From Euptelea pleiosperma (taxonomy: Eukaryota > Streptophyta > Magnoliopsida > Ranunculales > Eupteleaceae): a DNA stretch of 64,000 nucleotides. The stretch is from assembly GCA_035048495.1 (NCBI GenBank), contig CM068544.1, forward strand, positions 12,518,138 to 12,582,137, in the 5' to 3' direction. The notes below the pieces were generated by a model that saw only the letters and a program-made list of their open reading frames with translations, searched no databases and was not told where the DNA came from. Below, piece after piece: positions 24,001 through 34,474 of the stretch; the first letter of the stretch is position 1; each line of letters starts with the position of its first letter. Both the position numbers and the translations under genes were made by a program.

Positions 24001-24727
24001 GTCTCCTCCGTGGGTTAGGGAGGGGTATCCTAATGGGCTTGGGCCCGACTCCACCTCTTTGAGCTTTCGTTCCCTACCCACACTGGATCGTGTTCCTGTA
24101 GAAAAGTTAAATCACGCGGTCTAGGTATTTGGGATTCTATGTGGAAGATCCTTGCCTTTTTAGGGTTCACTGAACAAGCGCTGGATTTAGGCAAGTGTTT
24201 GAATTAGTTTCTAAATTCGAGATGGGTTAAAATTTAGGAATTTCCAGATTTGGAAAATACCTAGATTGGAATGCTTCCCGAACTGTGGAGATCTTCCAAG
24301 AAAGATTTGATTGTGAGATCCCTTACAACTTTGAAAAATTTCCCAAAATTGAAATTCTGCTAGATTTCGGGTGTTTCCTTTTGCAGACTTTTCTAAATTC
24401 GGAGGATTTCTAAAGATAGAAATTCCTCTAAAGTGGAAACTTCTAAGAGGGGAAACCCTAATTTAGCACAGTTTCAAGATTTTAGAATCTTTCCAAAAAT
24501 TGCAACTCCTTGATTGGTGATTTCTAAAAATCTGCAGAATATAAAACCCTAATTTTTTTGAATTTTGATTTTTTTATTTTTTTGGTATTTTGCACTTAAT
24601 CTAGGGTTTCTAAAAAAAACCCTAGAACAAGATCTAGCAGTTATATAGAAAGCAGTAAAATTCCTAAATTATTACAACTTTGCGCTCGGCCTTCCGAGGC
24701 ATTAAAAATAGTAATTTAAAAGACTTA
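24001..24727 (-). mobile_element. T1 leader remnant, truncated before the 5' LTR
   Basis: After S2, T1 continues as the complement of T2 positions about 5480-6200. It stops near 24727, within about 100 bp of where the primer site and 5' LTR should be. Q-family sequence takes over there, so the T1 5' LTR has been lost from this locus. Confidence 0.85.
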
Positions 24728-26075
24728 ATAATTATTTGTGTTATGATTGTTGGGTGGGCCCATATGGCCAATCTAGAGATCTTTTGGGCTTAATAATAAT
24801 CTTAAATGAAGCCTATTGATATATATGGGCCTTAGGCCCATTTCGAACCCATTAATAATGTAAAATATGAGTTTTTGAGGGTTGAAAAACTCATCCCTTT
24901 GATAGTTGCGAATTTTACTAATATAGAAATCCTAATCCTTCTCTAAACCTATTTATGAAAACCCTAAAACTTTAAAAGCTTCACAAACTCAACTCTATTG
25001 AAGAATAGAGAAAGCTCCATTAAACCTTCATCCGGGCACCTATCGCACTCGAGCAAGAAGGGAGAATTGACGGGGACTCTAAATGGAAGAACATACCCCG
25101 AAGAGAGAATGATCCGACGACTTTCAAATTGAAGAAGCTTTTAATTTTTATTAAAGTTGAAGAAACCTTGAGGTAAGTGTGTTTAATCCATCCTATACTT
25201 ATTTTTCTTTAAGATTTTATTTTTCGTTCCTTAGGTAATGATTGATACTCATTATAAATTAATTTCAACAATATTTACTTTATTTTTATTGGGTTGATCT
25301 TTATTTTGGGCCACCATGATGGGTTTGGCCATGGTCTATTTTGTACCTATAAGGGATGACTGTGTTCTTTATCATTTTTGTTGTATTTTTATAATTATTT
25401 TTCTCAAATACCTTTATGAATCTATTTTCTAAAACCTTTGAGTTTATATTTTTTTGATTTGTATTGATTAAGTTATGATTTTTCTAAGTTGTTGGACTTT
25501 AACAAAAAACCTAGAATTTCAGATTTTACACAGTCCACTTCACTTGGAATTTTGATCTATATTTTTAACCTAAATATTTTTCTAATTATTTTTGATAGAT
25601 ACCTCTATGAATCTAAATTCTAGAACCTTTGAGTTTGTATTTTTCTGATTTGTATTGATTAGGTTATGATTTTTCTAAGTTGTTGGACTTCAACAAAAAA
25701 CCCAGAATTTTAGATTTTACACGGTCCATTTCACTTGGAATTTTGATCTATATTTTTAACCTAAATATTTTTCTAATTATTTTTCATAGGTACATATATC
25801 AATCTAGTTTCTAGCATCTTTGAGTTTGTATTTTTCTAATTTATATTGATTAAGTTATGATTTTTCAAATGTATGAGACTTTTATATAAAACTCAGAATT
25901 TCAGATTCTATCCGGCCCACTTCATTAAGGGTTTCAACCCATATTTTGAATCTGAATATTTTTATATTTATTTTTTCTAAATATCTCTGTAAATCGAGTT
26001 TCTATAACCATCGAGTTTGTATTTTCTGTGTTGTATTGATTAAGTTATGATTTTTCAAATGTACGTGACATTAGC
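24728..26075 (+). mobile_element. Q2: truncated Q-family LTR fragment
   Basis: This matches Q1 from about 54998 to 56170: the GTTGGGTGGGCCCATATGG block, the leader ACCCTATTTATGAAAACCCT, and the 190-bp repeats. The first ~630 bp and last ~1.2 kb of the LTR are missing. Both ends are abrupt and show no target duplication. Approximate repeat starts are 25391, 25581, 25772 and 25961. Confidence 0.85.
25391..26075 (+). repeat. About 190-bp tandem repeats in Q2
   Basis: Three full units and one partial unit, period 190-191 bp, share the motifs TAATTATTTTT, TTTGAGTTT.TATTTTT, GATTAAGTTATGATTTTT and CAGATTTTAC. The same array recurs in Q1 (starts near 55685, 55877 and 56066). Confidence 0.8.
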
Positions 26076-26252
26076 CTATTTTATTATCCTTCAATTGGTA
26101 GAAATTCAAAGTTTTTAAATTTGTAAATTCACAAAGCACACTGACTAACATTGTTTAGGACTAGGTTTGAAACACCTTACATCTTAGTCCCATTCTACAC
26201 ATCAGTCTTATCGCAAATGGAAGTACCATAGTGAAAATCACCATCTTAGGGA

Positions 26253-26585
26253 TTGATGAAGTTAAATAACAATGGACGTGCGAAAGGAAATCTGAAACCA
26301 CTTGTAGCAAGGATATTCTCAAAATCATGTGGGGGCAATTGCACAAGCATTTTCGTGCAACATTGGCTATGGTACAATCACAGTCGCCAAACTGTGAGGC
26401 ATACACGAGGACCTCAAGATAGTGCAGAAGATGGGGAGCAAGTAACTTCTGGAATATTGCAGTGCATATTCTTCAGCACCGTTGCATTCGCGCAAACGTT
26501 GGTTCACAAGTTCAAATCCCTGCTCGATAGAAAACTGGAAGTACAACCCACAGGGAGAAAATGTTTGTGCAGACTATTAGGCTAA
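26253..26585 (+). other. Unidentified ORF, possible terminal exon remnant
   Basis: An open frame of 110 codons starting ATG. The last ~45 codons (from about 26445) look more protein-like than the rest, ending in a basic, Cys-containing segment and TAG. The DNA that follows is AT-rich and UTR-like, with AATAAA at 26714. It could be the final exon of a decayed host gene. I recognise no family and see no upstream exon. The stretch 26076-26725 holds nothing else I can support. Confidence 0.25.
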
Positions 26586-26725
26586 AATGAATTTTTGTAT
26601 GTATATCACTTGTTTTCTGCCAAACTATGCGCCAGACATTTGTAATATTCTAGCTGCTGATGTAATGGGTGATCCACCCCCAGACTCTTGACTGTCGAGG
26701 TCCCTTAGTCTTCAATAAATCACCA

Positions 26726-26887
26726 TCTATATAACAAAACATAGTGGTAATTGTCTCCCCCTCTTATAGGCTTCATAAAGAAGGGCCGAGATCTTATCCC
26801 CCAACTGAACGGTGCATCTCAGCCACTCACACCCAATTTTGACAAACGCTTTGTTGAGGAGTGCCGTGGGCACGGGGCACCTTCTAG
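26726..26887 (+). mobile_element. Mini-Helitron copy 1 of a tandem pair
   Basis: 162 bp starting TCTATATAACAAAAC and ending CTAG, with a short hairpin GTGCC...GGCAC shortly before the end. These are the hallmarks of Helitron termini: 5' TC, 3' CTRR and a subterminal hairpin. The base before it is A, and the next copy starts at once with T. There are no terminal inverted repeats and no coding capacity. Confidence 0.7.
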
Positions 26888-27048
26888 TCTATATAACAAA
26901 ACAGGGATGTTGTCTCCCCCTCTCATCTGGCTTCATAAAGGATGGCCGAGATCTTATCACCTCAAATGGACGATGGATCTTAGCCCCTCACACCCGATTT
27001 TGGCAAATGCTTTGTCGGGTAGTGCTGAGGGCACAGGCCACCCACTAG
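26888..27048 (+). mobile_element. Mini-Helitron copy 2 of a tandem pair
   Basis: 161 bp, clearly homologous to copy 1 along its length, starting TCTATATAACAAAAC and ending CCCACTAG followed by T. The subterminal hairpin is GTGC...GCAC. Together the two give the A|T insertion-site pattern typical of Helitrons, with no spacer between them. Confidence 0.72.
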
Positions 27049-28650
27049 TTTTTAATAATATATGGGGTTGGATCACTCGTTACGATAATGATTATCCTCC
27101 TACTAGTTTAACATTTTCATTCCTTCTTTCCTAAGCCAATTTTGACCTAATCTTTTTCTTTTATTATTGAAAAGGTGGGGGAGAATCATTTAAAAATTTA
27201 AGAAATATGTTTGGATTTGGCGTTTACTGGTTAAAACTTGGATAAATTAAGAAGTCATGACCAAATTTAATATATTAAATATCATTTTATATTGCACCTG
27301 CTGTCGAGATTATCCAAGTTAATTAAATCGTCAACCACTGAGTAACCGGTGCAAGTTATGATATATAATTTTTCTATGCTGATGAAAGATTAAAAAAAAT
27401 AAAAAAGTAATTTATTAAGGGACGCCAAAGTTGATGTTTTTCTCTGGTTTTTTAATAAAAAATGAGTAGTTAGAGCTCGGTGACACCGCCCACAAAACAA
27501 TTCAACCCAGCTTTATTCCGAAGGAGGCCCCTTCATTTCTTTCATAAAGTCTTGTTTAATAAATAAAAATTTAGTACATTATCTACTAGTAGAAGCAACT
27601 TCAAGTCGTTTATTCAAGTTAATGCTAGCAAACAACGCGCAGGTGTCAACGGGTTGGTTCCGGTTCGGTTCCTAAGGTGGCCAGAACAGGAACTAACGGT
27701 TCCAGTTCTTATCAGTTCCAGTCCTTAACGATTCCGATTCTCAGAATGATAGATCCGGAACCGGAACCGATTATGTAGTTTCTATCGGTTCCAGTTCCGA
27801 TTCCAGGTATATGCCAATGATCGTAGATCCTACATGTATATCCTACACTAATCAGTCGAACCCGACCCTCAGGCAGGGGCTATCCCGCCCACCAAGCAGC
27901 ACTATTGGGTCCAATCTTGATAATATGAGAATTTAAACACTATATTTATTTATCGGTTCCGATTCCTATCAGTTTCGGTTCCATATTAAACAATCCAAAA
28001 CTAGAACCATTATTTTCTGTTCAGTTCCGGTCCCGATTCTTTTTTAATCAGTTCCCAAAAATGTGGAACCGGAACCTGTGTTTTCGATTCTGGTTAAACG
28101 GGTAAAATTGAAGTGAACATGTAAAATTGCATAGATGCAATGCACTAAAAACTACGTCAGAAACTATACTTTCTATATTTAAAAACAAAGTTTCTTGTCT
28201 TTAAGTGCATTACATTTATATGCAACTCAGATAGTGTATTGCTTGCTAAGAAGTGCGCTCTGGAGCTTTCGTTTGCTGGATGTGGAATCTTTCTTTGCTT
28301 TTCTCTTTTGCATTTTTCCACTAAAATTGAGTGTACACTAACCTTTTCTTATTATGAAATTAAAGGGTAGTTAATTAGTGAAGGGGATTCCAAAGTAGGA
28401 CTTGTGTCTTTTATTCAAAATGTGCAGTTGGTGGGATATTGCCATCAGCCTCTTCACCCCACATACAAGAGTGGTGATCATATGGTCTGGGGTTAGCACA
28501 TTTTGAATTGTGTTTCACACCTCGGTCTACTAAAATATAAATTCAAATATAATAAAATATTAGTACAGCTGCACTTGTCAAAATCTGCCAGCAGTTGGGC
28601 ACTACATGGACTGGGTCGGTCTAGTATGCAACCATTTGCATACTTAAAAG
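27049..28650. other. Non-coding stretch with degenerate GGTTCC repeats
   Basis: I see no supportable gene. From about 27640 to 28100 there are many copies, on both strands, of GGTTCC, GGAACCGG and TTCCGATTCC variants separated by AT-rich DNA. This looks like an old, internally repetitive element whose ends I could not define. Confidence 0.5.
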
Positions 28651-29054
28651 CAAGGTTTAAAGGAAACGGACTGGGGACGTTACCATTTAAATGGCCGTTA
28701 AAACGGATTGAAATGGACAGCGGCAAAAATGGAAAAAAATGGAATTAAACGGATTTTAACGAAAAAAAATGGAAAAAATGGCGCTGAAATTCAAATTTTG
28801 AAATTTGAAAATAAAAAAAAATAGAATTTAACGGATTTTAACTGAATTAAATGGATTTAATGGCTGTTTCTTTTCACAAAATTTTTCAGAATTAAACGGC
28901 TTTTTAAACAATTTTAACGGCCGTAAAAAAAAAAATCGGCCGTTCTTTTCAAAACCATTAAAATGTGTTTAAACTGTTTTAATGGAAACGGGCTTGGGGC
29001 GTTACCATTTAAATGGTAGTTAAAACCGTTTAAACGGCCGTTTTTAAAACCATG
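28651..29054. mobile_element. hAT-type MITE with 8-bp target duplication
   Basis: 404 bp bounded by CAAGGTTTAAA and TTTTAAAACCATG (imperfect terminal inverted repeat) and flanked by cttaaaag at 28643-28650 and 29055-29062. The interior is AT-rich with many AACGG/CCGTT motifs. An 8-bp duplication and CA...TG ends fit the hAT superfamily. A related, 3'-truncated copy starts with CATGGTTTAAAA at 30449. Confidence 0.78.
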
Positions 29055-29361
29055 CTTAAAAGAATGCAAACATTGTATCCATCATTGAATACTCATTGAA
29101 AACGTGTTTTTAATTTATAAAATATATTTTTTTGAAAATATTGAAATAACATATTTTTCAAGGGATATCCAATAGTACTGACAACGTTTGCATACTAAAT
29201 TTGTCCGCGTGGACCCTGTGAATGAGGGAATCTAATCCTTTTTAAGCAAAAGACACGGAAAAAACCTGTTTCTCCGGTTGGCATGGTCTCTTCCTGATAG
29301 AAATGGCTTGACTTTATTAGTGTTTGACACTGCAATCACCCATACACAAATTATCTACAAG

Positions 29362-29543
29362 GGAGAATTTTTTTGAAGCAGCAGATTTTTTGAAGCGGCG
29401 AAGCAGTGTCCAATCACACTGCGCCACAATCTGCTGATGCTTTTAAACAAACCCAGAAATGCTTTTCAACCGCTGATTGTGGCTCAGTGTGATTGCCTAC
29501 TGCTTCGCCCCTTCAAAAATTTGCTGATTCAAAAAATTTCTCC
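29362..29543. mobile_element. 182-bp foldback MITE
   Basis: The two halves are imperfect inverted repeats over most of the length, with shared arms such as GAAGC..CAGCA..TTTTTTGAAG and CAATCACACTG. The ends are GGAGAA and TTCTCC. The direct repeat ctacaag flanks it at 29355-29361 and 29544-29550 (7 bp if the ends are placed this way, 5 bp if the outer G/C is included). The superfamily is uncertain. It sits about 90 bp upstream of the BAHD start codon. Confidence 0.75.
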
Positions 29544-29575
29544 CTACAAGGACAGAAACAACCCAAGTCGTGACG

Positions 29576-29636
29576 TCGTATAAATCTACTCTCCTCTCAA
29601 ACAAATTCATCTCTCTCTCTCTCTCTCTCTCACACC
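29576..29636 (+). promoter_or_regulatory. Promoter/5' UTR of the BAHD exon
   Basis: GTATAAATC at about 29578 is a plausible TATA box. It is followed by a CT microsatellite (29609-29631) and CACACC just before the ATG, a typical plant 5' UTR pattern. The MITE at 29362-29543 lies immediately upstream. Confidence 0.5.
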
Positions 29637-30053
29637 ATGGATGGCAGCAAATTTTTGGTAACTATAAACCGGAGAGAGGTGGTGGTCGTGACGTTGCCGA
29701 TGCACGAGCACTGGCTACCCCATTCCAACCTAGATCTAGTCCTGCTGCCAGTAGAGTTTAGTGTTTTCTTCTGTTACACGAAGCCTAACAGGCACACCAA
29801 CTTGACCTTCACATCCATGGTTAGTGTCCTCAAGAAAGCCATGGCTCAAGCTCTCGTGCCTTACTATGTGTTTGGCGGCGAAATTGTACTGAACTCTATA
29901 GGCGAACCGGAACTGCTGTGCAACAATCGAGGGGTTGAATTCATTGAAGCTTATGCTGATGTAGAACTCAAAGATCTCCAGCTGTACAATCCAGACGCCA
30001 GTGTAGAGGGGAAGCTAGTACCCAAGAAGAAGGAAAGCGTACTCTGCGTTCAA
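29637..30053 (+). CDS. BAHD acyltransferase, exon 1 only
   Basis: 139 codons in an intact frame starting ATGGATGGC. The pattern is that of the N-terminal domain of BAHD acyl-CoA-dependent acyltransferases. HWLPHSNLDL at about residues 25-34 matches the LSPLD-type strand, followed by a hydrophobic FFCY segment, a helix VSVLKKAMAQAL (about 62-73) and GEPELLCNNRG (89-99), the family's GRPELLCNDRG-like motif. The frame ends at Gln139, directly followed by GTGAGA, a good splice donor at the position where many BAHD genes have their single intron. The catalytic HxxxD and DFGWG motifs belong to exon 2, which I do not find before T3 at 32696. Either the intron is very long and filled by T3, or this is an orphan fragment. 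Substrate unknown; it resembles members using phenolic acceptors. Confidence 0.75.
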
Positions 30054-31400
30054 GTGAGATATCTTTCTCTATTACTTGATATTATTGGAAAATATATGGA
30101 AATTGGAGAATTTATTTGACAATTTTAGAAAATTTGAATCACGGCTTCAAGGCGCGTAAAAAGCTTCTTGAAGATCGTCGAAGACTTCCAAACGTGCAAG
30201 GGATTATGGCTACTATATCTCGGAGATTCAACTAAGCCAAAACATGTTCTAGTCTCTAATAGCACTTGCAATGTTGCCCAAGAGACCAGGTACAAGACCT
30301 CCTTTATCAAATGCCCAAAGAGATTTTGAGTTTAGGCTTAGTTGAAGCCTCTCAATTCATGTGTTAAAACCCAAAAACTCTCCACTCGATTGCTTTCCGG
30401 TCGAGTTGGCTCAATGATTCGTGAGTTGACTCTGCAAGTCATTTAAAGCATGGTTTAAAATAACGGGGCTTTAACGAAAATAATGGCCGTTAAAACAGTA
30501 ACGCCCATAACCCGTTACATTATTATTTTGTAAATAATGGGCTTTCGTTATAACAGCCGTTGTTTTAAAAGTAATGGCCGTTGTAACGAGAACGAAGAGA
30601 CTGTACAATTCTTTCTAACTCACATGGTTTTTGCTTTAAGTCTTGTCCACGTACAGTGGGACCGGAAAGCTATCCAAACTCCCATGTCCAATTGCTTTAG
30701 GGCCCAGAATCTTTCCAAACTCTATTATCGTTGCTATAAAAAAATGTAGAAATAACTAATCAAACTTTACAATACCCGGATGTTGGCTATAAATAGTATA
30801 CTCATGTTTTCCAATTGGCACGCCCCCTCACTCTCTCAACACTTCTCTCTTCTCAAACCCCATGCTCTTCCCTCTCAATCCACTTCCCTTCTCTCTCTCT
30901 AAACAAGCCCCATTACTTTTGAAGGAACTGCTTACGCCTCTCTTGCAGTAATCCACCAGTTTACCACAAAGAGGTAAGCACTCCATTTCACTTTTTATGT
31001 TTACAGCTTCATATTTTCTTCATTGCTAGACCTTTAATGCAACACCTTTTGGGTTTTCTTTGTGTGCCTTTAGAGACACAATATGGTGGCTTGTGGATGA
31101 AATTCTTGTAGTGTATGTTAGTGTTGGCTACACCATCCAGCAATCCAAGCACACTTTTTACGGACACATTTCTCCTTTGTACTTTTGGGTCCCCTTCATC
31201 ATATGGTCTTATAGTATTCCAAGTTTCCAACTAAACACTTCTTTGCAGACACATTTCTCTTTTGTAGACCTAGGCCACTTCAATATGTGGTCTTATTATT
31301 CCAACCACACTTTTTTGTAGACGCATTTCTCTTTTGTAACCCCACTTCAACGTCTTATTATTCCAACCACACTTTTTTTGTTGACATATTATCTGTGGAG
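30054..31400. other. Stretch after the BAHD exon: no exon 2, MITE fragment, short repeats
   Basis: Reading on from the donor I find no frame with HxxxD or DFGWG. At 30449-30600 there is a truncated relative of the hAT MITE at 28651. Around 30840-30900 there is a CT-rich stretch. From about 31140 to 31390, three or four degenerate ~75-bp units share TCCAA.CACACTTTTT and CATTTCTCTTTTGTA. Confidence 0.5.
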
Positions 31401-31419
31401 CATTTTCCCTTGGACTATG

Positions 31420-31700
31420 GGCACATTAAAATATGTCATCTGGTACACTCTTTCTTGAGGGACCTATAAACCAAAAATAGCCTGATTGATTCATTAGGCC
31501 GTTGAATTTGAACTTTTTAAATGTGATTTGTGGCTGTTTGATTTAAACATTTTATTATTTTGGATACTTAGATTAAGTGGCTAGAGATCACCAATTAGAT
31601 TGGTTTTTAGTGTATAGGTCCACTAAATAGTGGGCCAATCATTCAGGAGTCAGTGGACATAGACAAGGGTGCCAGGTGGCATATTTGTATGTGCACCACA
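31420..31700. mobile_element. Diverged MITE-like element
   Basis: Segments such as CATCTGGTACACTCTTTCTTGAGG, ACCTATAAACCAAAAAT and GTGGGCCAATCATTCAGG match the foldback element at 62285-62674 in order. Termini are too decayed to place and no target duplication is visible. Confidence 0.5.
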
Positions 31701-31739
31701 TCTCTACTAGGATAAATGTTCCATGGACTATATCAAAAA

Positions 31740-32695
31740 GAGATAAAGACAATAATATCAAGACTAGCAACCTATAAGAACGGAAGAAGAAAAAAAAGAT
31801 TACAACAATGAAGATCATGATGTGACTAATGATTATAGAGTTGAAGAACCAAAGATTCATCTACAAGAGGAGCAAATATTAATTGAAGCTACTACTCAAC
31901 AACCTTTAATCAGCCACGATGTTTTGGACTTATTGACAATTATTTCATCAGGGTATACGTAATAGTTGAGAAGGGTCATTTAGAGCTAGACATGCTAGTA
32001 ATAGACCATCTCAAGCCCCTTTACCACTTCGAACATCAGCGGATTTAAGAACTCATAGTACTCATTGGGATACACAACAAATAATCTTGAATATGACTAG
32101 TGGCAAAATCTCTCAAGATTATGCTTGCAAGCGTATTTGTAAAATGTTCTATGAAAATGCTCTCCTACTTAATGTAGCTTCATCAAACTCTTATAATGAA
32201 GTTTTCCATACAATTACAAATTATGAGAAAGGTTTTAAGCCTCTAACTACATATGAGCTGTTCAATACATTCTTGCAAAGGGAGAAAGAAATAATAGAGA
32301 AAACTAAATTCAAAATTAAAGAAGATTTTTGGAGAATTATGGTTGTATTTTCATGGCTGATAGTAGGAAGGATCGACGTGAACCTAGTAAACTTTTTAGT
32401 TTATTGCTCGTCAAGTATAATATTTAAGCTTCTACTATTTTTCTTAAGATTATCATTTGAATTATTCTAATTAGGTTGACTTTAAATTTTATAAGTACAA
32501 CTTTTTAAAAATTATAGACATCATTGATAATCGGTTGACTGAAGAATATATATATAAGTTATTAAAAGATGTCATTAATTATATTGAAGTAAAAGAAATT
32601 GTACACATAGTTACTGGTCAATGAGCTACTTTCAGATCTGTTGTTATGAGAATAGCAGCATAGTATAATCATATATAATGGGCGACATGTGCAGT
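31740..32695 (+). pseudogene. hAT-family transposase relic, cut by T3
   Basis: The best-preserved part (32087-32340) reads ACKRICKMFYENALLLNVASS...YNEVFHTITNYEKGFKP.TTYEL. This is the segment before and within the DUF659-type region of plant hAT transposases. A frameshift near 32340 is followed by NFLV-like and then DIIDNRLTEEYIYKLLKDVINYI...IVHIVTG segments (about 32505-32640), which match the next conserved part. The relic ends in ...ATCAV exactly where T3 begins. It contains stops and frameshifts and is certainly inactive. Its C-terminal hAT dimerisation part would lie beyond T3. Confidence 0.7.
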
Positions 32696-34474
32696 TGAAA
32701 GTAGGATTTTTTTCGTCGTTGGTTAGGGAAACCCTAACTTCAACACATTTTTAATTGATCCGAGACATTTAACCTGTAAAATGGGCAATTTCGCATAGTG
32801 GCTTGTGTCGGATATCGTCCGCACTTGGGGTTAGGGCAAAATAAAGAACAAATGAACGAAAATCTGCTAAAAATGATGGAAAGGTGAGAATGGTGGAAAT
32901 CGATATTAAACAAGCTTTTGTGATTTTTGAGAGATTATTTTAATTTTCCAGAATTAAATAACAAATAAGCAAGAAAATAATGAAACAACTACTCAAAAAT
33001 ACTGCATTAAAAACTGACAAATTACAATGCTTTGAATAAAAAACTATTGAAATAAGGCTAACTAAAAACAATAAAAGACAGAGAAATGTGGAGAGATAAA
33101 GCAATAGAATCCTAGAGAGATAAACAAGTAGAGAGAGAAAGTGACAGATTTAGAGAGAGAAAATGGGTTAAGGAGAGAGAATGAGAGAAGTAGAGAGAGA
33201 AAAGAATGTGTTGTTGTGGAAGACACACACGGACTGATATGAAGTGCAACAAGGTACCCGATGGTTGCACATGGTGCACAAGGGCTAGGTATTCCGTGAA
33301 GTGGCTGACGATGCTATTGTGCGTGATGTGCACTTGCAAGATCGGTGAAGAGTGGCATGGTAGCAAGGAAGTGATGGTGGCTGTGGATCTTTGGTGGTGC
33401 ACACGGGCTGGCCGAGGAGGACCCTACGGTGGAGAGGTGGAGCTAGGTGGCTGCGGTTGGAGAGTTCTCTCCACGTAGCTGTGCGTGGACGAAGAGAGAC
33501 TCGAGGGAGGTGGCTTAAACTGGTGGTTGCTGTGGAGATGAAACAGCAACGTGGAAGGTGCAGTGGTGTGGAGGGGATCGAGATGGGAGGAGTTGCAGAC
33601 CGGCTGTGGTAGCTGGAGGTGGTGAACGGTAGGTGAGGATGCCCAGATCTTCTCCTCCTCCCGTCTTCTCTCTTCTTCTTTTCTCTTTTGTTTTTGTTTT
33701 TTTTTTTCTAGGTTGACGGCTTGGGAGTTGGGAAGATGTGGAAGAGGGACCAACCAGAAACGTGGGGGAGATCTGATTGAGGTGCTATGGCAGACGGTAT
33801 TAGTGGTGAAGCCAGTTGCAGGCTAGGTGGCAAAAGTGGAGGAGAGGCGTTGATGGATGGTGGCAGTGGTGATGGAGATGGCTTGCTGCCTATTTGCAGC
33901 GTGGAGGGGATGAGAGGTGCCCCATCTATGGAAGTGTTGCTGGTCTGTAACTCTGTGCAGGGCGGTAATGGTGGTGGATCACGTGACAGCAAACCACATG
34001 AATGAAGGCTGGAGACGGTGTTGTAGGGCGATATGGTGGGCGTTTGAAGGTTTCCAGCGGTAGAGTTGCAGTCCAGCGTTGCTTGAGGGTAGTGTTTGCT
34101 CTTCGTTCGGGAGTGCAAACAAGAGGAGTAAGGTGAGGTCTGCTATTTAGTGGAGGATGTGCAGACCGTACTAACAGCACAGTTTGTTGAAGGATGTGGT
34201 GGCTGGCTGGTGCAAGATGTTGCTGCCCGTTGTGCTCGCCCGGAGAACTAGGGAACCGGTGTTGCTGCCTCTAACACCGACAGTGAGTAACAGGTGCCCT
34301 CCTCTTCCTTCTTTCTCTTCCTCTCTTTTCTCCTTTTTTTTTTTTTTTTTTGTTTTGCTTGGAGGAGAAGACGGCTGGGAGGAATGAGAGAGGAGGAGAT
34401 AGCTAATGGAGGAGAGCTGGAGAGGAAAGATGAGAACGTGGAATAAAGGAGAGGGAAGAGAGAGGTGGGCCAAA

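Noticed and set aside
27640..28100. GGTTCC-rich stretch as a defined transposon
   Set aside because: The repeats are real, but no terminal repeats or target duplication could be found, so no element was called.
33112..34473. ORF cluster in the T3 3' LTR, repeated at 51458-52445
   Set aside because: The duplicate is the other T3 LTR. Frames are not bounded by gene-like signals and include the T-run and CT-rich stretches.
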